A stretch of DNA of 64,000 bases from Sipunculus nudus (lineage: Eukaryota > Annelida > Sipuncula > Golfingiida > Sipunculidae), in contig CM049310.1 of NCBI GenBank assembly GCA_026874595.1, positions 44,795,058 to 44,859,057 on the forward strand, written 5' to 3'. Each line of letters opens with the position of its first letter. Within the stretch, counting starts at the first letter, position 1. The notes below the pieces were generated by a model, which saw nothing but the letters and a program-made list of their open reading frames with translations, was not told where the DNA came from and searched no databases. Shown in pieces: positions 1 to 12,290 of this stretch. The position numbers and the translations under genes were made by a program.

Positions 1-91
1 TAAAATGTTAATCCTGTTCTTTTAGAAATATCCAGCCTGTCTTACTGTATAATAAGGACATGCACTTTGTTATTCAGGATATTATTTATTC

Positions 92-138
<47 letters not shown>

Positions 139-1055
139 GTGAGAGAGAATGAGACGAGACGAGAAAAAATGCCATCGGAATCCCCGTGAGGAAAATTATT
201 CTGTTCTATATATGAAGCAGCTCAATATAGCCACCTGTGTGTCTGACTGCAATGCAGCCATGCTTCCTCCTAAGTAGTATTGAAAGTGGATTTTTATGAA
301 ATGGACCCCGCAGTTAAATCGAGGAATCTTGAAAGCATCCTTCACGAGCTTTGACGTTTACAAATAGAACTGGATGTCCCTTCATACGGAATAGACTAAT
401 AAGAGAAAATCCAGAGATGAAGATAGATAAAGACTGATGCAGGAAAAAAAATATTTCTTGGGGGGTTAGTATATGATATATTCGGACTTTATCTCTAACA
501 CACCGCGTCGACTAATAGTTCTGTTATCTATATGTTTTAGCAGCTGCTTCAGTAGTGTAAAAATGTAATGGTTAACTGACAAAGGAGAGGGTATTTCCAT
601 GTAAAAGGATAACCAGTTGATAAAAAGAGTGGGTAGCTGATAGCCGAAAGTTCGGTTTCAATGATAAGACGTGAGAGTGGTTTAGGAGAGACAGGATGGC
701 TCAATGATGCTTTTACCCACGTCTTAATTCTAGAAGCGGATAACAGTAGAGTTTAAAGGAAATTCAGTGGTATAAATCCAATTTAATATGGTCTGGGTTA
801 AACTCTCAGTAAAACACATCCATACATTAAATTACGGTCTTAACCAAAGAATCTCATTGGTGTGCTATACAACCGCTAGCAATGTATCCTTTTTGTTCTG
901 TTCTTGTTTAGTTTAGTTTAGCGTCTTATTTTAACCCCTGTTGAACAATGTTATAATGAACTGATTCTATGCATGTTGATTTGTCAGTCATTTACATAAA
1001 ATGCTCGGCTGAATGCACTCTGTCTAGTTGTTCTGGTTTCTCCTCCTTTTTCTTC

Positions 1056-1056
<1 letters not shown>
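1..1056. other. non-coding, AT microsatellite
   Basis: No coding region is supported here. A (TA)n microsatellite occupies about 95-134. The rest is AT-rich sequence without a recognisable gene, RNA or mobile element. Confidence 0.6.
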
Positions 1057-1091
<35 letters not shown>

Positions 1092-1140
1092 TTCTTCTTC
1101 TTCCTATTCTTTTTCTTATTTATTATTATTATTATTATCA
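1057..1140. repeat. CAT/CTT/TTA compound microsatellite
   Basis: A (CAT)n run at about 1057-1090 passes into CTT-rich and then TTA-rich runs. Open frames across it encode poly-His or poly-Ile and are artefacts of the repeat. Confidence 0.9.
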
Positions 1141-4100
1141 AACTTTTTATCTTTTTACTGATCCCATGAAAACGCTTAAGATGCTACCAGTAGCGTTTTA
1201 CTCCTCTTAATCACTTTCCCATTCTATAACTGACATCACTGCCTGAAATAAACTGATCAAATACTATACATAAAGGGTATCAAAAGAAAGATAACATTAA
1301 ACTTTAGGCACCATTCAACAAACGATGCATGCACTCAAGCTAAAACCAACAGAAATGTTTACTGGCCCCTGGAGAACCTTGCCATCTTTAATTATTGTTG
1401 GTTTTGGTTGATATTCAGTTTTCTTTATTTACTGATTTTCGTTAGTTTTTGTTGATATGAAGTCCTTTATCCATTAATCACTGTTAGTTCTGGCGGGTAT
1501 TCATTTCATTATCTACAGACTTTGCCCCCATTCTTGCACGTAAGAACACTTGGCAAGGACTTGACATTTATCTGTTTGTCTTCTGCATTCAATAAATCCT
1601 GCAGTCGTTCGGAAATTACACAAAATACCAATATAAGGGGTCAATGAATGCCCCCTGAGACACTGAGTGGCTTAAGGGACTCGGGAGAAACGGGGCGTCG
1701 CATATGATAGGTGTCAACGAGCTCCCGTTACAGAAATCAATGTCTTAAGACTGTCTGTAATGCGAGAAACGCGGGAGTACTGGCGTCCGTGCTGCCTTGA
1801 ATAGACTACAACCAGCATCGCTCATCTCCCAGTCACTGTGCAAAGTATGAACAAGCTATACTCACCGAGTGCCAAAGTGGAAACATGGTCTGTTCTCGGC
1901 ACTTTAAACACTTTACTATAGGTGGTGGGTAATGTTTAACCAGGGGAACCTAAATGAGCCGTCTCTGTTAATATGGCATCAAAATCCGCAAAACCATGGA
2001 CATGTCTTCTGATATTCAGAGGCCGCATTTGACGTCTGGTTCCTGTCAACGAAAGCATGGTATGTCATAATTCTTGTCAACTTCCGTGTTTTCTATGTTT
2101 ACTTTTTACTTCTGTATTGATCGGTCTGTGGCATATAAAGTTATCCTTGAAGGTAGTAATATGAAACTTATTATAAAAATTGTCTGTTATTATTAAGCAT
2201 TCTGGATTTCATGTTTCGGAAATATATAAAACTTGGAAGTATAGTAAACATTAAATAAGATATTAGAACCCGCTTAGTATCCGTTTTAAGTACTTTTATA
2301 TATGGAGAGTCTTGGGGCGATCGACCAGGGGCCAAAATACAAACACTACCTTTATATGAATCAGTTTAATATACTTTAAAGGAAAACGAGCTTTATCTAC
2401 ATAGGGTTCTGTACAGGTAACGTATAGATAACCTGACAGCTAATTTTTCTTACCCAAAGTTTTGGATTTATTCTATTGATTTATGATATACCTTTCTGCG
2501 GGTCTATGTGTTCTGTCATACCTAACGGCTTAGGACCTAGTTGTTATAATGTTATAATCCTTAAGAGTTAGTCATCAATATGAATCTCATTTTGCATATA
2601 CTGGTGAATATATCTTCAGTTGTGAACATATTTTACACCTTTTGCATGTTTCTGGCATCCCAGAAATATACATAATTGAAAATAATAATGTACTAATCTG
2701 CCTGCCAAGATAGTTAAATAAACAGTCTTCCAGTTTGCCAAATCTAAATTTCCAAGTATCTGCCCGAAGTTTTCGGTATATATACAATATATATGCAGTC
2801 GATAAACAGGTCTAAAAAAACCTGTTCAGGCGTGCTTGATTTTAACTGTTTTGAATTGTTTCATTGGTTGATTCATTCGGAATAATTGTACAAGAATAAT
2901 ATTTGAATAATTAGATAAAGATGTGGCCGGGATTAGGTACCGAGTTGACCTCATACACAGGTACAATGAAGTAGCCGACGTGACGGTACGGCCCAGCACG
3001 GTGAATACTCGGACTCATGCAATATCAGATAACATAAACCACAGTTCTGTAGCCCACGGGACACAACAATGCAGGAAACTCATAAAAGAAGAAGAACCCT
3101 AGGACAAACATATTGATCTTATCCTGCAGGTTAAATAAAAAATAAGGTTATAGGATTAGTCATGGCTCTGAGTAACTGCGTGGACCATTAATACCGTGGT
3201 GTTTAAGGGAAGGAAACTATCTACCAACTGCTCTGCTCATTTGAATGGTTTCTAGATACATAGATTTGATTTGTTGAGGTCGCAGGAATTTTTGCAAGGT
3301 CAGGATTGTGGCCTGTGGAAGCGGCAAGCTATTGAATGAGGATTGATGCTGACGTATTACAATAGATGATTGATTTGTTTTAATAAAGTAAGAACACAAT
3401 TGTAAAGTAGTACGTATTTTACATTTCAAAGTGGAATCAAGTGAAATTTGTTACACTTGAAAGACTTTTCAGATATCGGTATTTAAAAAGACTAAAATAA
3501 AACTGTGGTGTTTTGGTGAACAAGTCGAAACCGAAATTCCGTATGCTTGGTCCTAATCGTAGCTTTGGATTAAGATTTATGAAATCGCCAGCAGGTGGCG
3601 ATGTTTATTCCTTTGGTTGGTTTGTCTGTTAGCAACCTAAATAAAAAGAAATGTGAACAGATTTTGATGAAACCTTAGGTTAGAGGGTCAGGCTTACAAC
3701 CATAGGAACAATACATTACAGTTTGGGCATAATCTGCTTCACCATTATGTGTTTTAATTTAAATGACTCTTTTAATTGTTAGATAGGGCAATTCCTTTAT
3801 CCCGGCTGAGGGCTAGGGCTATTTATTTGTTTTAAGGACCACCTTTGTTCAACAGAAAACCTAATTGTGATCCAATCAAGGTGTAAATTAGACCGAGAAT
3901 ATATTTTATGTTGAACACAGAAAAAGTTTACTTAAAGGATTATGGCGGAGGTTACATGTGGGCTAAGACTACATTTCTGGTTAATATTTCTACGGTAAAG
4001 GTCAATGAAATTTCTTTATTTTCAAATATAGAAATCCGTAATTTATGGCTTCCTCTGTGTATACATTAATGATCTAAGGGTAATTTTGGTTGTGAAAAAG

Positions 4101-7100
4101 TTTTAAATAACGCCTTCGTGAAGGATGAACTTGTTTATCAATAACATGTTTGTAAACACAGCAATGTTGACAAACGAGAAAAACATGTAACCTAAGGTGG
4201 TGGGTTGCATATATGCGGAGGCAGAATAGTCATTTGATTCAAAACGCAATTTGCATAGCTCTGACTTTTCTGACTTGCTGTCAGATGCTCTTGTTGAACT
4301 TGCTTTGAATTTTTTGGCGGACCCCTATATATTATAAACACGTTAGTATAAACAAAACAAGCAGCCCGTGTATAGTGATATCCACCTATTTATTTTTATT
4401 AAAAATCCATGGGATTACCTTTATAAAGATCCGATAGATTTTAGGACCCCTAATATTTGTACCGTTGTAAACACTAGTACATGAATCACCCTGCTGTAGG
4501 CTGTGTTATTATTAACGACTGTCTGACCGGGACGCCCTCGGGGTCTGCCCTCTCGCTGCTATCGATTATGGCGTAACGTCATAAATAAGGTTAAATGAAA
4601 ATTTATTAGTGGCGCAGACAGACCTGAATGAAAGGAAAAGTGATGACTCAATGAAGATAACATGTTGTTAGGTCGTCTTGAAGGACGTAAATATATAAAA
4701 ATTAATGCAGATTTCTCTGCTCCGTCCCCCTCCCTCTCTCTCTCTATCCTACCCCCCCCCCTGCCTCCCCATCTCTCTCCTAAACCCACACTCTGACAGA
4801 ACTGACAACACAATCAACATCTTGCAAATAAGCAGACAAACATACACCAGAGGAGTGCACCCTTATCTCTCTGTGTGTATGTGTGTGAGAGAGAAATGCA
4901 TATACATGCAGGGGATATCTCAGTAAGAATAGTTACCTTTTTTACTTTACTTGGCTTAGCTGTGGTGTGGTTTCTAACTATCTCTGACATCTCCATTGAG
5001 TGTGCGCATCCCTCAGTCAATTATTACTGCCTGGTCGTGTTTGTGTGAATAATCACCTCTGAATGTGATGGTGCCGCTTCACAGCCCCTGCAGAGCTGTT
5101 TGTCATTCCGTGTTAACGTGCTACAGAGACACAGGCATGCTGTTAATGAGAGGTCAGGCGTAACAGACGGCTTGCAATGCTAGTACAGGAAGAAGTCACT
5201 TACACTGTACATGTCATGTCACCCCTAGCCTATAGTTACAGTGCGGTAACGTAAACAAAACAAAACAAAACAAAAAAATGGTTGTTAATGTCTAGGGTGG
5301 AGAGTTACCATATAAAGTTAGGTCAGATCTAACCAAAGTGGTTCAGATCATAATATTTGACCTTTAGCGTGAGGTCATGAAACAAAACGTACATGTTACG
5401 TATAATACAGGTGTGTTGACTCAGTTGGGATATAAATTGTAACCTAATGTTCAATATGTATGAACTTATTGGCACCTACACTCAAACAGATCATATTATT
5501 ATTACCCTCACTAGCTCTTGATAACAGCCTGGCAAGGCATGCTGGGAAGGCTTAGAAGGGTTATTTTCTCGGGCTACGTCATAGGGATCTTTTGGATGTT
5601 TTGGGTTATTTGCTCAGATCACCCTGTTACTAGTGTTAATTTACACAAGATTTCTTTTGAGGCTGTGTCAAATCAGAGGGGAAACTCTCCCCTGCAAGCA
5701 TTCGGACTTCATTCCTATAAATAGAGGCTGAATGTTCTGGCTACCTGTAACCGTGAAACATGGTTCACAGGCATTTAATAAAACTGACGGAGCCTTGGAC
5801 AACGTCCTCGGGGAAATAAACATCGAGGTTTGGGTGGCAAGTTGCTGCCATTTCACTCGGTCTTTATGAATATTCATAAATGCCTTGAACTCTGGTTGGT
5901 TGTTGCGACATAGTTTCAGGTGTTAGTTTTGTATACTCTCAAGAAAATAGACATTTTGGATGGAAGATATTTTTTTCCATTATGTTGTCAAAGGCACCAA
6001 TTTAACACAGTTGCTGGGGAAACGTTGAGTTGTAAGTTGTTTTGGGGGTTTACCTGGGGTTAATCAAGGTCATAAGATAAAATCGAGATGGTCAGACAGA
6101 GGTGAAGCCGAGAGGCACAGTGACGTCATCGGAGAAATAGATCAGGGCGGAAGTGGAATAATAATTCACTCTCCTTGCTTCCAAAAAGTACAGCTCATCA
6201 AAGATAGTCAAATTCATCTTTATATTCCTCTCTATATATACAATTTCATAATCGGTTCAATATTTTTCACTGGCGGATGGGGAAGGGAGCACAGGGGGCG
6301 TCCACGTTTTACTAAAAATATAAAAAAATCGCGCTTAATAGTGAAAAAACACCCGAACTTGCGCCGCATACCTTTTTCGTCTCTACTTCTGTATGCATAG
6401 TTCTATCTGCATATCCGGCAGACCTGTTCAACAGCGCGTTGGACCCCTCTTTATAAGTTCACTGTCTCCACTGATCTGTTGGGTTACCAGGACAGTTTTG
6501 ATAAAATTAAGTGTACATAAGCGCCAACATTTAGCTTTTATCATGACAGCTTCAGATGGATTTTGTATTACTTAAAAAATCGATTGAATAGCATGAATTA
6601 CGTTGAGACAAGACTGAGACGAAGAGGAGATGAATAAATATGGGAGTTAATTTCTCTACACCTGATATCCAGTTATCAAACATCACTCTTACTGACACCT
6701 AAGAGTTTAGTACAAAGAAGGCAGTTGGGCTCTTAGTCTTGGATATTTATTAATTTAGGAGGTAGTTAAGACAAATAAAGGCGAAGGAGGCCGAAAACGT
6801 TTATTATTATTATTTTTATTATTATTATAACCGTGGGGTTGTTGTTATCTCACGTTGCCTCATCCTTTGTAAGGGGTTTCTGCTTTGTATAATTGTTATC
6901 ATATGGTTTCTGCACGCAGTATCATAACCGCACTTACGAAGTCGTAGTTGCCAGTGACATAGTCAATCTCCCTTTGTTTGTCTATCATACACACCCTCGG
7001 GTAAACCCTGCGTGGTTTTTATTATGTCTCCACCTCATTATACGTGTATCAAAGGACCCTTGGCTTGTAAGCACTGTGGTTATGGGGCTGAACAAACTAA

Positions 7101-8207
7101 CACGATGTAAATCACGCTACAGGAGACCAGTAACAAGCATGATAAAACATCTTCTGGTTTGGGTTTAGTAAAAAAGGACCATGTGGTTAATCATAAACGT
7201 TTATTCAGCTTTACGATGGCGCCAGTTGCTGTGTACTTCCAGTTCTTCAAGACATCCTTAACCATGCTTTACATTTATGTATCCCTAGGAGAGAAAGGAA
7301 CAACCTGGCCCGCCTGGACTTTGTACACTTTCTGCTTGTCCACAATTAACTACACCGGGGAAGGTTTTTTTTCGTGCTTGTTTTTTGCCATCATATAAGT
7401 CGAAGGGAGGGTAATTAGCCTCAATGTCTACACTTCTATATGACTAAGTGGAATGTATGGAAATATTGTGCTAGGGAAAGTTTTTGAAAGTTGGGTCGGA
7501 ATCTAGTTTCCATTATGAGATCTTTCTTGAAATCGTCTGTTTGATTGTTTTGTGTTCCAGTAAAAAAGGTGGCGCTGGCTTCTAACATTGGAATTTGGTA
7601 CTCAAGGATAAGATGGCTGTAGGGTTAGCAATTAAAATAGGGATTAAATATGACGTTCGCGGCAGAGTCCGTTGTGTTAGTGAAAAAAGTAATAATTGGT
7701 TTCCATGGCACGTAGAATAGTGATTGTGTGTGATATTACAGAGTGGTATGTTTGCATTCATTCCTAGATTCAGTTTGGATAGATGAACGTACTTTTATTG
7801 TAGGTAGCCTCGCTGGATTCACTCCTGCATGCCTTCGTTCCATATCCAGAAAGAAGAAGCTACACTGAAATCAACGCGAAAGAGTAATATAAACAGTTAA
7901 TAAATGTCCATCAATAACATTATGCTCATAGTAGGCTTACATTTACGAGGCCCCGTGAGGGTGTACTGAGTACTCCACCAATTTGATTTTCGATATAACA
8001 GTTATGGAATTTACTACCTCCCTCGTTGGAACAGAACATGTGTGTAACAGACACCTGCAGGCAGTGCATGTCAAATAATCGTTTTCTGGAAAGAGTATCT
8101 TATACTGAACGGCTTTTGTTCACGCGTTCATATCGCTTTCATTTTTACCAGTGATTTATTTCTGAATCGGCGAAAAGAATCTGAATGCATTTAAGAGGAA
8201 AATAGAA
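1141..8207. other. long non-coding interval
   Basis: About 7 kb with only short open frames, none resembling a known family. It contains a pyrimidine-rich tract at 4721-4790 (CT repeats and a C run), a TTA-rich tract at about 6800-6830 and an 18-bp palindrome at 5863-5880. Mixed-composition patches near 4500-4700 and 5020-5200 could be conserved non-coding DNA, but that cannot be told without other genomes. Confidence 0.5.
5863..5880. promoter_or_regulatory. 18-bp palindrome, POU-dimer-like
   Basis: The sequence TTTATGAATATTCATAAA reads the same on both strands. Its core ATGAATATTCAT resembles palindromic POU-homeodomain dimer sites. Function is inference; in AT-rich DNA such palindromes also arise by chance. 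Confidence 0.2.
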
Positions 8208-8420
8208 ACATTTCACCACGTGGTCATATTCATCCATGTCTATGTACATTTAACCACGTGATCACATTTTCCTTGCCTAGGTACATTTCGGCAGGTGGTC
8301 ACCTTTTTCATTGTCTATGTAAATTTCACCAGGTGGTGACATTTTTCATTGCCTATGTACATTTCACCTGGTGATGACATTTTTCATTGTCTATGTACAT
8401 TTCACCACATGGTCACATTT
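8208..8420. repeat. 38-bp minisatellite with E-boxes
   Basis: Five complete units and part of a sixth, starting near 8208, 8246, 8283, 8321, 8359 and 8397. Each consists of ACATTTCACC, an E-box-like centre (CCACGTGG, CCACGTGA, GCAGGTGG, CCAGGTGG, CACCTGGTG, CCACATGG), then a CATTGTCTATGT-type tail. The units are diverged, but the CAnnTG centre is kept in all except where one base differs. Confidence 0.85.
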
Positions 8421-8625
8421 ACTTGTCTTCTTTCCAGTCAATATAGATTCCTCAAATTTGACATGTATTTTCCGATAATACGTTAACCACGTCACAGTAT
8501 ACGATCTCCATTTTGACACATCTGTTTCAGTCTTTGCTAAAACGTCCAAGTCGACGCAGTCATTTTTCTGGTTTATGAACAGTTCTTACACTCGTGGATG
8601 CGTTTTTTCCACTTCATATTAAGGA

Positions 8626-8840
8626 GCGTGGCGGCCGACGATTACGTCGCCTCCCCTGGCCATGTTACCACAAGGTTGTGGGTCCAGATTAAGATTTGAC
8701 CCTCTTCTGCCCAAAGACTCCTTGGTTAGGTCCTTACCACTACGAGGCGCCCTCTGCACCAAGGAATGAATCTATACTGGTTACGGGTGGCAGGCAAAAT
8801 GTGGAAAAAAATAACCCGGTAGCGCTTTTATATTGAACAA
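8626..8840 (+). mobile_element. tRNA-derived SINE-like element
   Basis: The head (about 8626-8690) looks like a degenerate tRNA. GTGGCGGCCGACGATTACGTC matches the usual A-box layout, and about 40 bases on, GGTTGTGGGTCCAGATT matches a B-box. A non-tRNA body follows, ending near a short T-rich stretch. This layout (pol III promoter head plus unrelated body) is that of a SINE. No target-site duplication was found, so the ends are approximate. Confidence 0.4.
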
Positions 8841-9835
8841 GCCATAAGACAGGACAGGTAAAGTGTAAAGTCGGCTGAGACTGGCATCATCGGTGTTATC
8901 AGATTATTAACCAACTATTATCACATATTCATTTCTCCATATAAGAAAGAGGTGGAAGAAATAATTAAATAGACGCGCATGTTTGGCTGGTTGCCTCCCA
9001 CTCCTTTGTAAAGCATGCTGAATGACATGGCTTTGCCACAACCCACGAAAAGGGTTTTGCGAGTCGGATCGTTCATATGCTTTAATATATCCAGGTAGAC
9101 AACACTAAATGGTCAAGGTCCCTATTGAAAATTAGGTCAACGACAATGCTTGTTTGAAATAAACAGATAAACAAATGTTTGTCCTATTTAGCATTGTATC
9201 CATGCAGTGTATCCTAAGAGGCGGATATTAAAAAAATAAAGTTAATTTCTCTGATTATTAGCTTTCTGAATAAAATGTGGTTGGGTAAGTGTGCTTGGAT
9301 ATGTTCATTTTAAAAAGAATAATTTCTGTGATTAACTACTTATTTGAAACTTGAAAATAACCACGTGTAATGAAACTCCAGTTCGAGACACCGACGGTTT
9401 TTATGCGAGATATAAAAACCCTGTCAGGCAACCGCCCCATAGAAGGTGTGTCAAGCCGTTACCAATTATGTGCAGGTTAGTAGAAGATAATACTGGTGTC
9501 CCTATGCTTCCAATTGATCAGACCCCTTAATAAGGTGTCACCTGTCTGTGGTTATTGGTTGGATGATAACCTGGTACATTGTACATCCATGCATACAGGT
9601 CTGTTTAACTCTACAGGACTCCAGCACACTGATTTACCAACCGTCGTCATTTACTGTCTCGCAGTTCTTAATTATAGCAGCATCCTTGCTGCTTCAATGC
9701 CATCATCTCCGTCTTCTGAAACTGGGCCTTAGAGTGCTTCTTGTATTATGTGTCGCCACGTGCGCAAATTGGTTTATTACACAAGTGCACTTGTAAATTT
9801 TATTAAACTGTCCACGAACACACACACACACACAT
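8841..9835. other. non-coding interval
   Basis: No gene supported. A short (CA)n(TA)n microsatellite lies at about 9818-9838. Confidence 0.5.
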
Positions 9836-9839
9836 ATAT

Positions 9840-10565
9840 CCCTTAAAGACCTTAATACCTTAAAGGTGCCAGATTTCCTTTCCGACGATAAAATAAACTA
9901 GAACGTCAAGTAAATAGCGGTTACCAGTCACCTAGACAACATAAAATTATGCAATTTTCACTAATTGCATGTAATGAAATTTTCATAACAGAAATTTAGT
10001 ATCTCTTTTAGCCCCACTTGCAGATACGAAATTCTCCGTCAGAGTTTAGTAGAGCCCACCTAGCTAAAACAAACATAATGTAAATAGATAAAGAAATTAT
10101 GGAGAATAAGCATTTTTGTTATTTTGAATAAGTTTGCATAAATTTGCATAATAAATAAAATTCAAAATTCTATGTAGAAGTTTAAAAGCCATCACCCGAC
10201 GCTATTAGATAAAACATGCTAAATCAAAATCGGTCAGGAAATAAGAGGAAAAGAAACAGTTTTATGATTTTATAAAAATTTACATAAATTTTTATAATTG
10301 ACGAGCTTCAAAAGTTTCTGTGTAGGAATGTAAAATCACACACGTAGCCCTCTCAGACAAAACAAACAAAATTGAAAACGGTCAAGAAATAAAAAAGGAA
10401 CAAGCTATTTGAAGATTGCGGGCGGACGTGGGACGGAACACGGACGGCCAATCGTCATGGCTAAAGCTGAATGGGGCAATGGCTGACTGAGCTAACGATG
10501 TAGCTATATGCAGTCCCGCGGCTGCCAGGAAACCCCCACTAGGATCCCTCTGAACAAGCATCAAT
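9840..10565. mobile_element. composite element with ~147-bp tandem core
   Basis: Three diverged units begin near 10053, 10199 and 10347. Each carries a gacaaaacAAAC-type start, an aaaatcGGTCAGGAAATAAG-type centre and AT-rich sequence with TTTGCATAAAT-type words. The array ends in a GC-rich tail of GGACG words (about 10418-10455). A tandem core followed by a GGACGG tail is the plan of short non-autonomous elements common in bivalve and gastropod genomes (Pearl/Helitron-like). Assignment to a family is inference; ends are approximate. Confidence 0.5.
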
Positions 10566-10580
10566 ATGTTGTGCACATCG

Positions 10581-10769
10581 CAGGGGCGGATCTCGAATTG
10601 AGGAAAATTAGGGGTCCGACTCAGGAGGACTTATGACAAAATCTAAACAAAATGCCCCCGGGTCCGGAAAAGGGAGATGGGTCCAGGCCGCAAAATTAGG
10701 CTAGAACAGTTAAAAAAGGTTGCGGCGGTTGAAAAAGGTGGACCAGGAAAAAGGGGGGATCCGCTTCTG
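10581..10769. mobile_element. hAT-like MITE, copy A
   Basis: Terminal inverted repeats are CAGGGGCGGATC at the left and, read inward from the right, CAGAAGCGGATCC. The interior is G-rich and matches a second copy at 26332-26500 (GTCCGG AAAAGG, GTCCAGGC GCAAAATT blocks). CAGGGGCGGATCC-type ends are typical of hAT superfamily non-autonomous elements. No 8-bp target duplication is visible. Confidence 0.65.
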
Positions 10770-11838
10770 TATTGTCATGCTTCAGTAACGAGGATTCTTA
10801 ATCATTCGATGAAGAAATGTTTCCCCTAATACCTATGAATGGGGCGGCAAAAGATTCGCCATGCGTCACAATGGCGGGTAATCCTTTCATTTAAAAATAT
10901 ATTCAGGTGTTCCAAATACCAGACACTACGCAAACATCCCTCTTCCAAACACCAAAATATATTTGAAACTATATAATATTATGTCCATCAGCAAATATGG
11001 CAAATTTATATGTTGATCCATTTTTTATCTGTCTGTAATTTTTTTATAAATATATCTATGTAACATGAAGGTGAATTTGTGTTTGACCTTGGTCAAATAA
11101 AGTCTTTTTCTGTCTTTCAATGAATTTCAATTATATTTTGTTGAAGGTTGGGCTATGAGTCAAGAACATTATCTAAAATGTTGTGCAGATCAGTTTACTT
11201 TAAGGGCTGGTTTTTCTAAGTTGATCCACTATATGCGTTTCCCTGTGTTAGCCCACGCGATATCTCGAAGAATTCTTGATACGTTTCAATAAATTTTTGG
11301 GGAAGGCCGAGTTACTGAGTTTTAAAGTGATTTTAAGTGATTAAATGTTAGGACGAATCTATTAAATAACGGGTCGGTCTTCACGTGGATACTATTTCCA
11401 AGTGACAGTTTGAAATATGAAACCTCCAAAATCATGGTTGCCTATTTCATGGTACAGCAATAAATATTACCAGTTGTATTTCAGATAAGAGATAAAATAT
11501 ATGGAGAGATGACAATGGCACTCACTTCATTTTGAGGCTGGGGTAGACTTTAGGGGATGACCGTCGGCAGTGTGACCAACAACAGATTCATTTACGTTAT
11601 CACAGGAAGGAGCTAATGTCGCGGTAATTATAATTCCTATATATAATTGGTCGAGACGCAATGATGCGTCTTGCTAATCTGAAGGTTTGCGAAACTCTTA
11701 ACTAAAGCCATATGTTTCAACAAGACCAAAACCAATTATAGACTTAAACGTACTAAGGTATAAAACCTTACGCAGTTCGACTGTTAATAATATTTGTATG
11801 TGTCTCCGTTAAAAAAAAAAATGTTGGCAAATTTTGGA
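10770..11838. other. non-coding interval
   Basis: No coding sequence recognised. Mostly AT-rich unique sequence, with an A run at 11811-11820. Confidence 0.5.
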
Positions 11839-11839
11839 T

Positions 11840-12290
11840 TCGGTTTAAGATAAGATTCTTCCCTATATCTACAGGCACTGAACGGTCTAGCCCCATCATA
11901 TTAACGTGATCTTCTTGTTGAGTATATTCCATCAAGAAAGGTCCCTGCGTTCTGCGAAAAAGTACTTGCCGACAGCCAGGACTGTTACATTCGGGGAGAA
12001 AAGTTTTAGGATAGTTGTACCGGCTTTGTGGAACAGTTTACCTGACATCGTAAAACACGCTGACTCTTTAGTTACTTTTAAATTGCGTATAAAAACGCAT
12101 TTATGTAAATCTTAATACATTTAAACTCTTTCTTATTATTTTTTATCAGTCTTATTTTTCATGGTATTGTACGATTACTGTAGCTGTTATGCGTTTAATT
12201 GTACAGCGCTTTAGCGCAGGATTTTCTTCTGGATTTAACGCTATAAATAATACTTTAATACTATAAATAATAATATAAAAATTAATTGGC
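11840..12290 (+). pseudogene. LINE 3' end fragment (L2/CR1-like)
   Basis: The readable protein is the C-terminal tail typical of L2/CR1/Rex-type LINE ORF2: ALNGLAPSY at about 11876, a VEYIPSR word near 11915, then RTVTFGEKSF, a PALWNSLPDIVKHADS block and FKLRIKTHLCKS ending at 12115. The pieces lie in different frames and one codon is a stop, so it is dead. Downstream is a 3' UTR with a TGTACAGCGCTTTAGCGCA hairpin and short ATAAATAATA repeats near 12241-12280, as expected at a LINE 3' end. The reverse transcriptase and endonuclease are absent (5' truncation). Confidence 0.8.

Noticed and set aside
1028-1210. Poly-His protein
   Set aside because: Translation of a CAT microsatellite.
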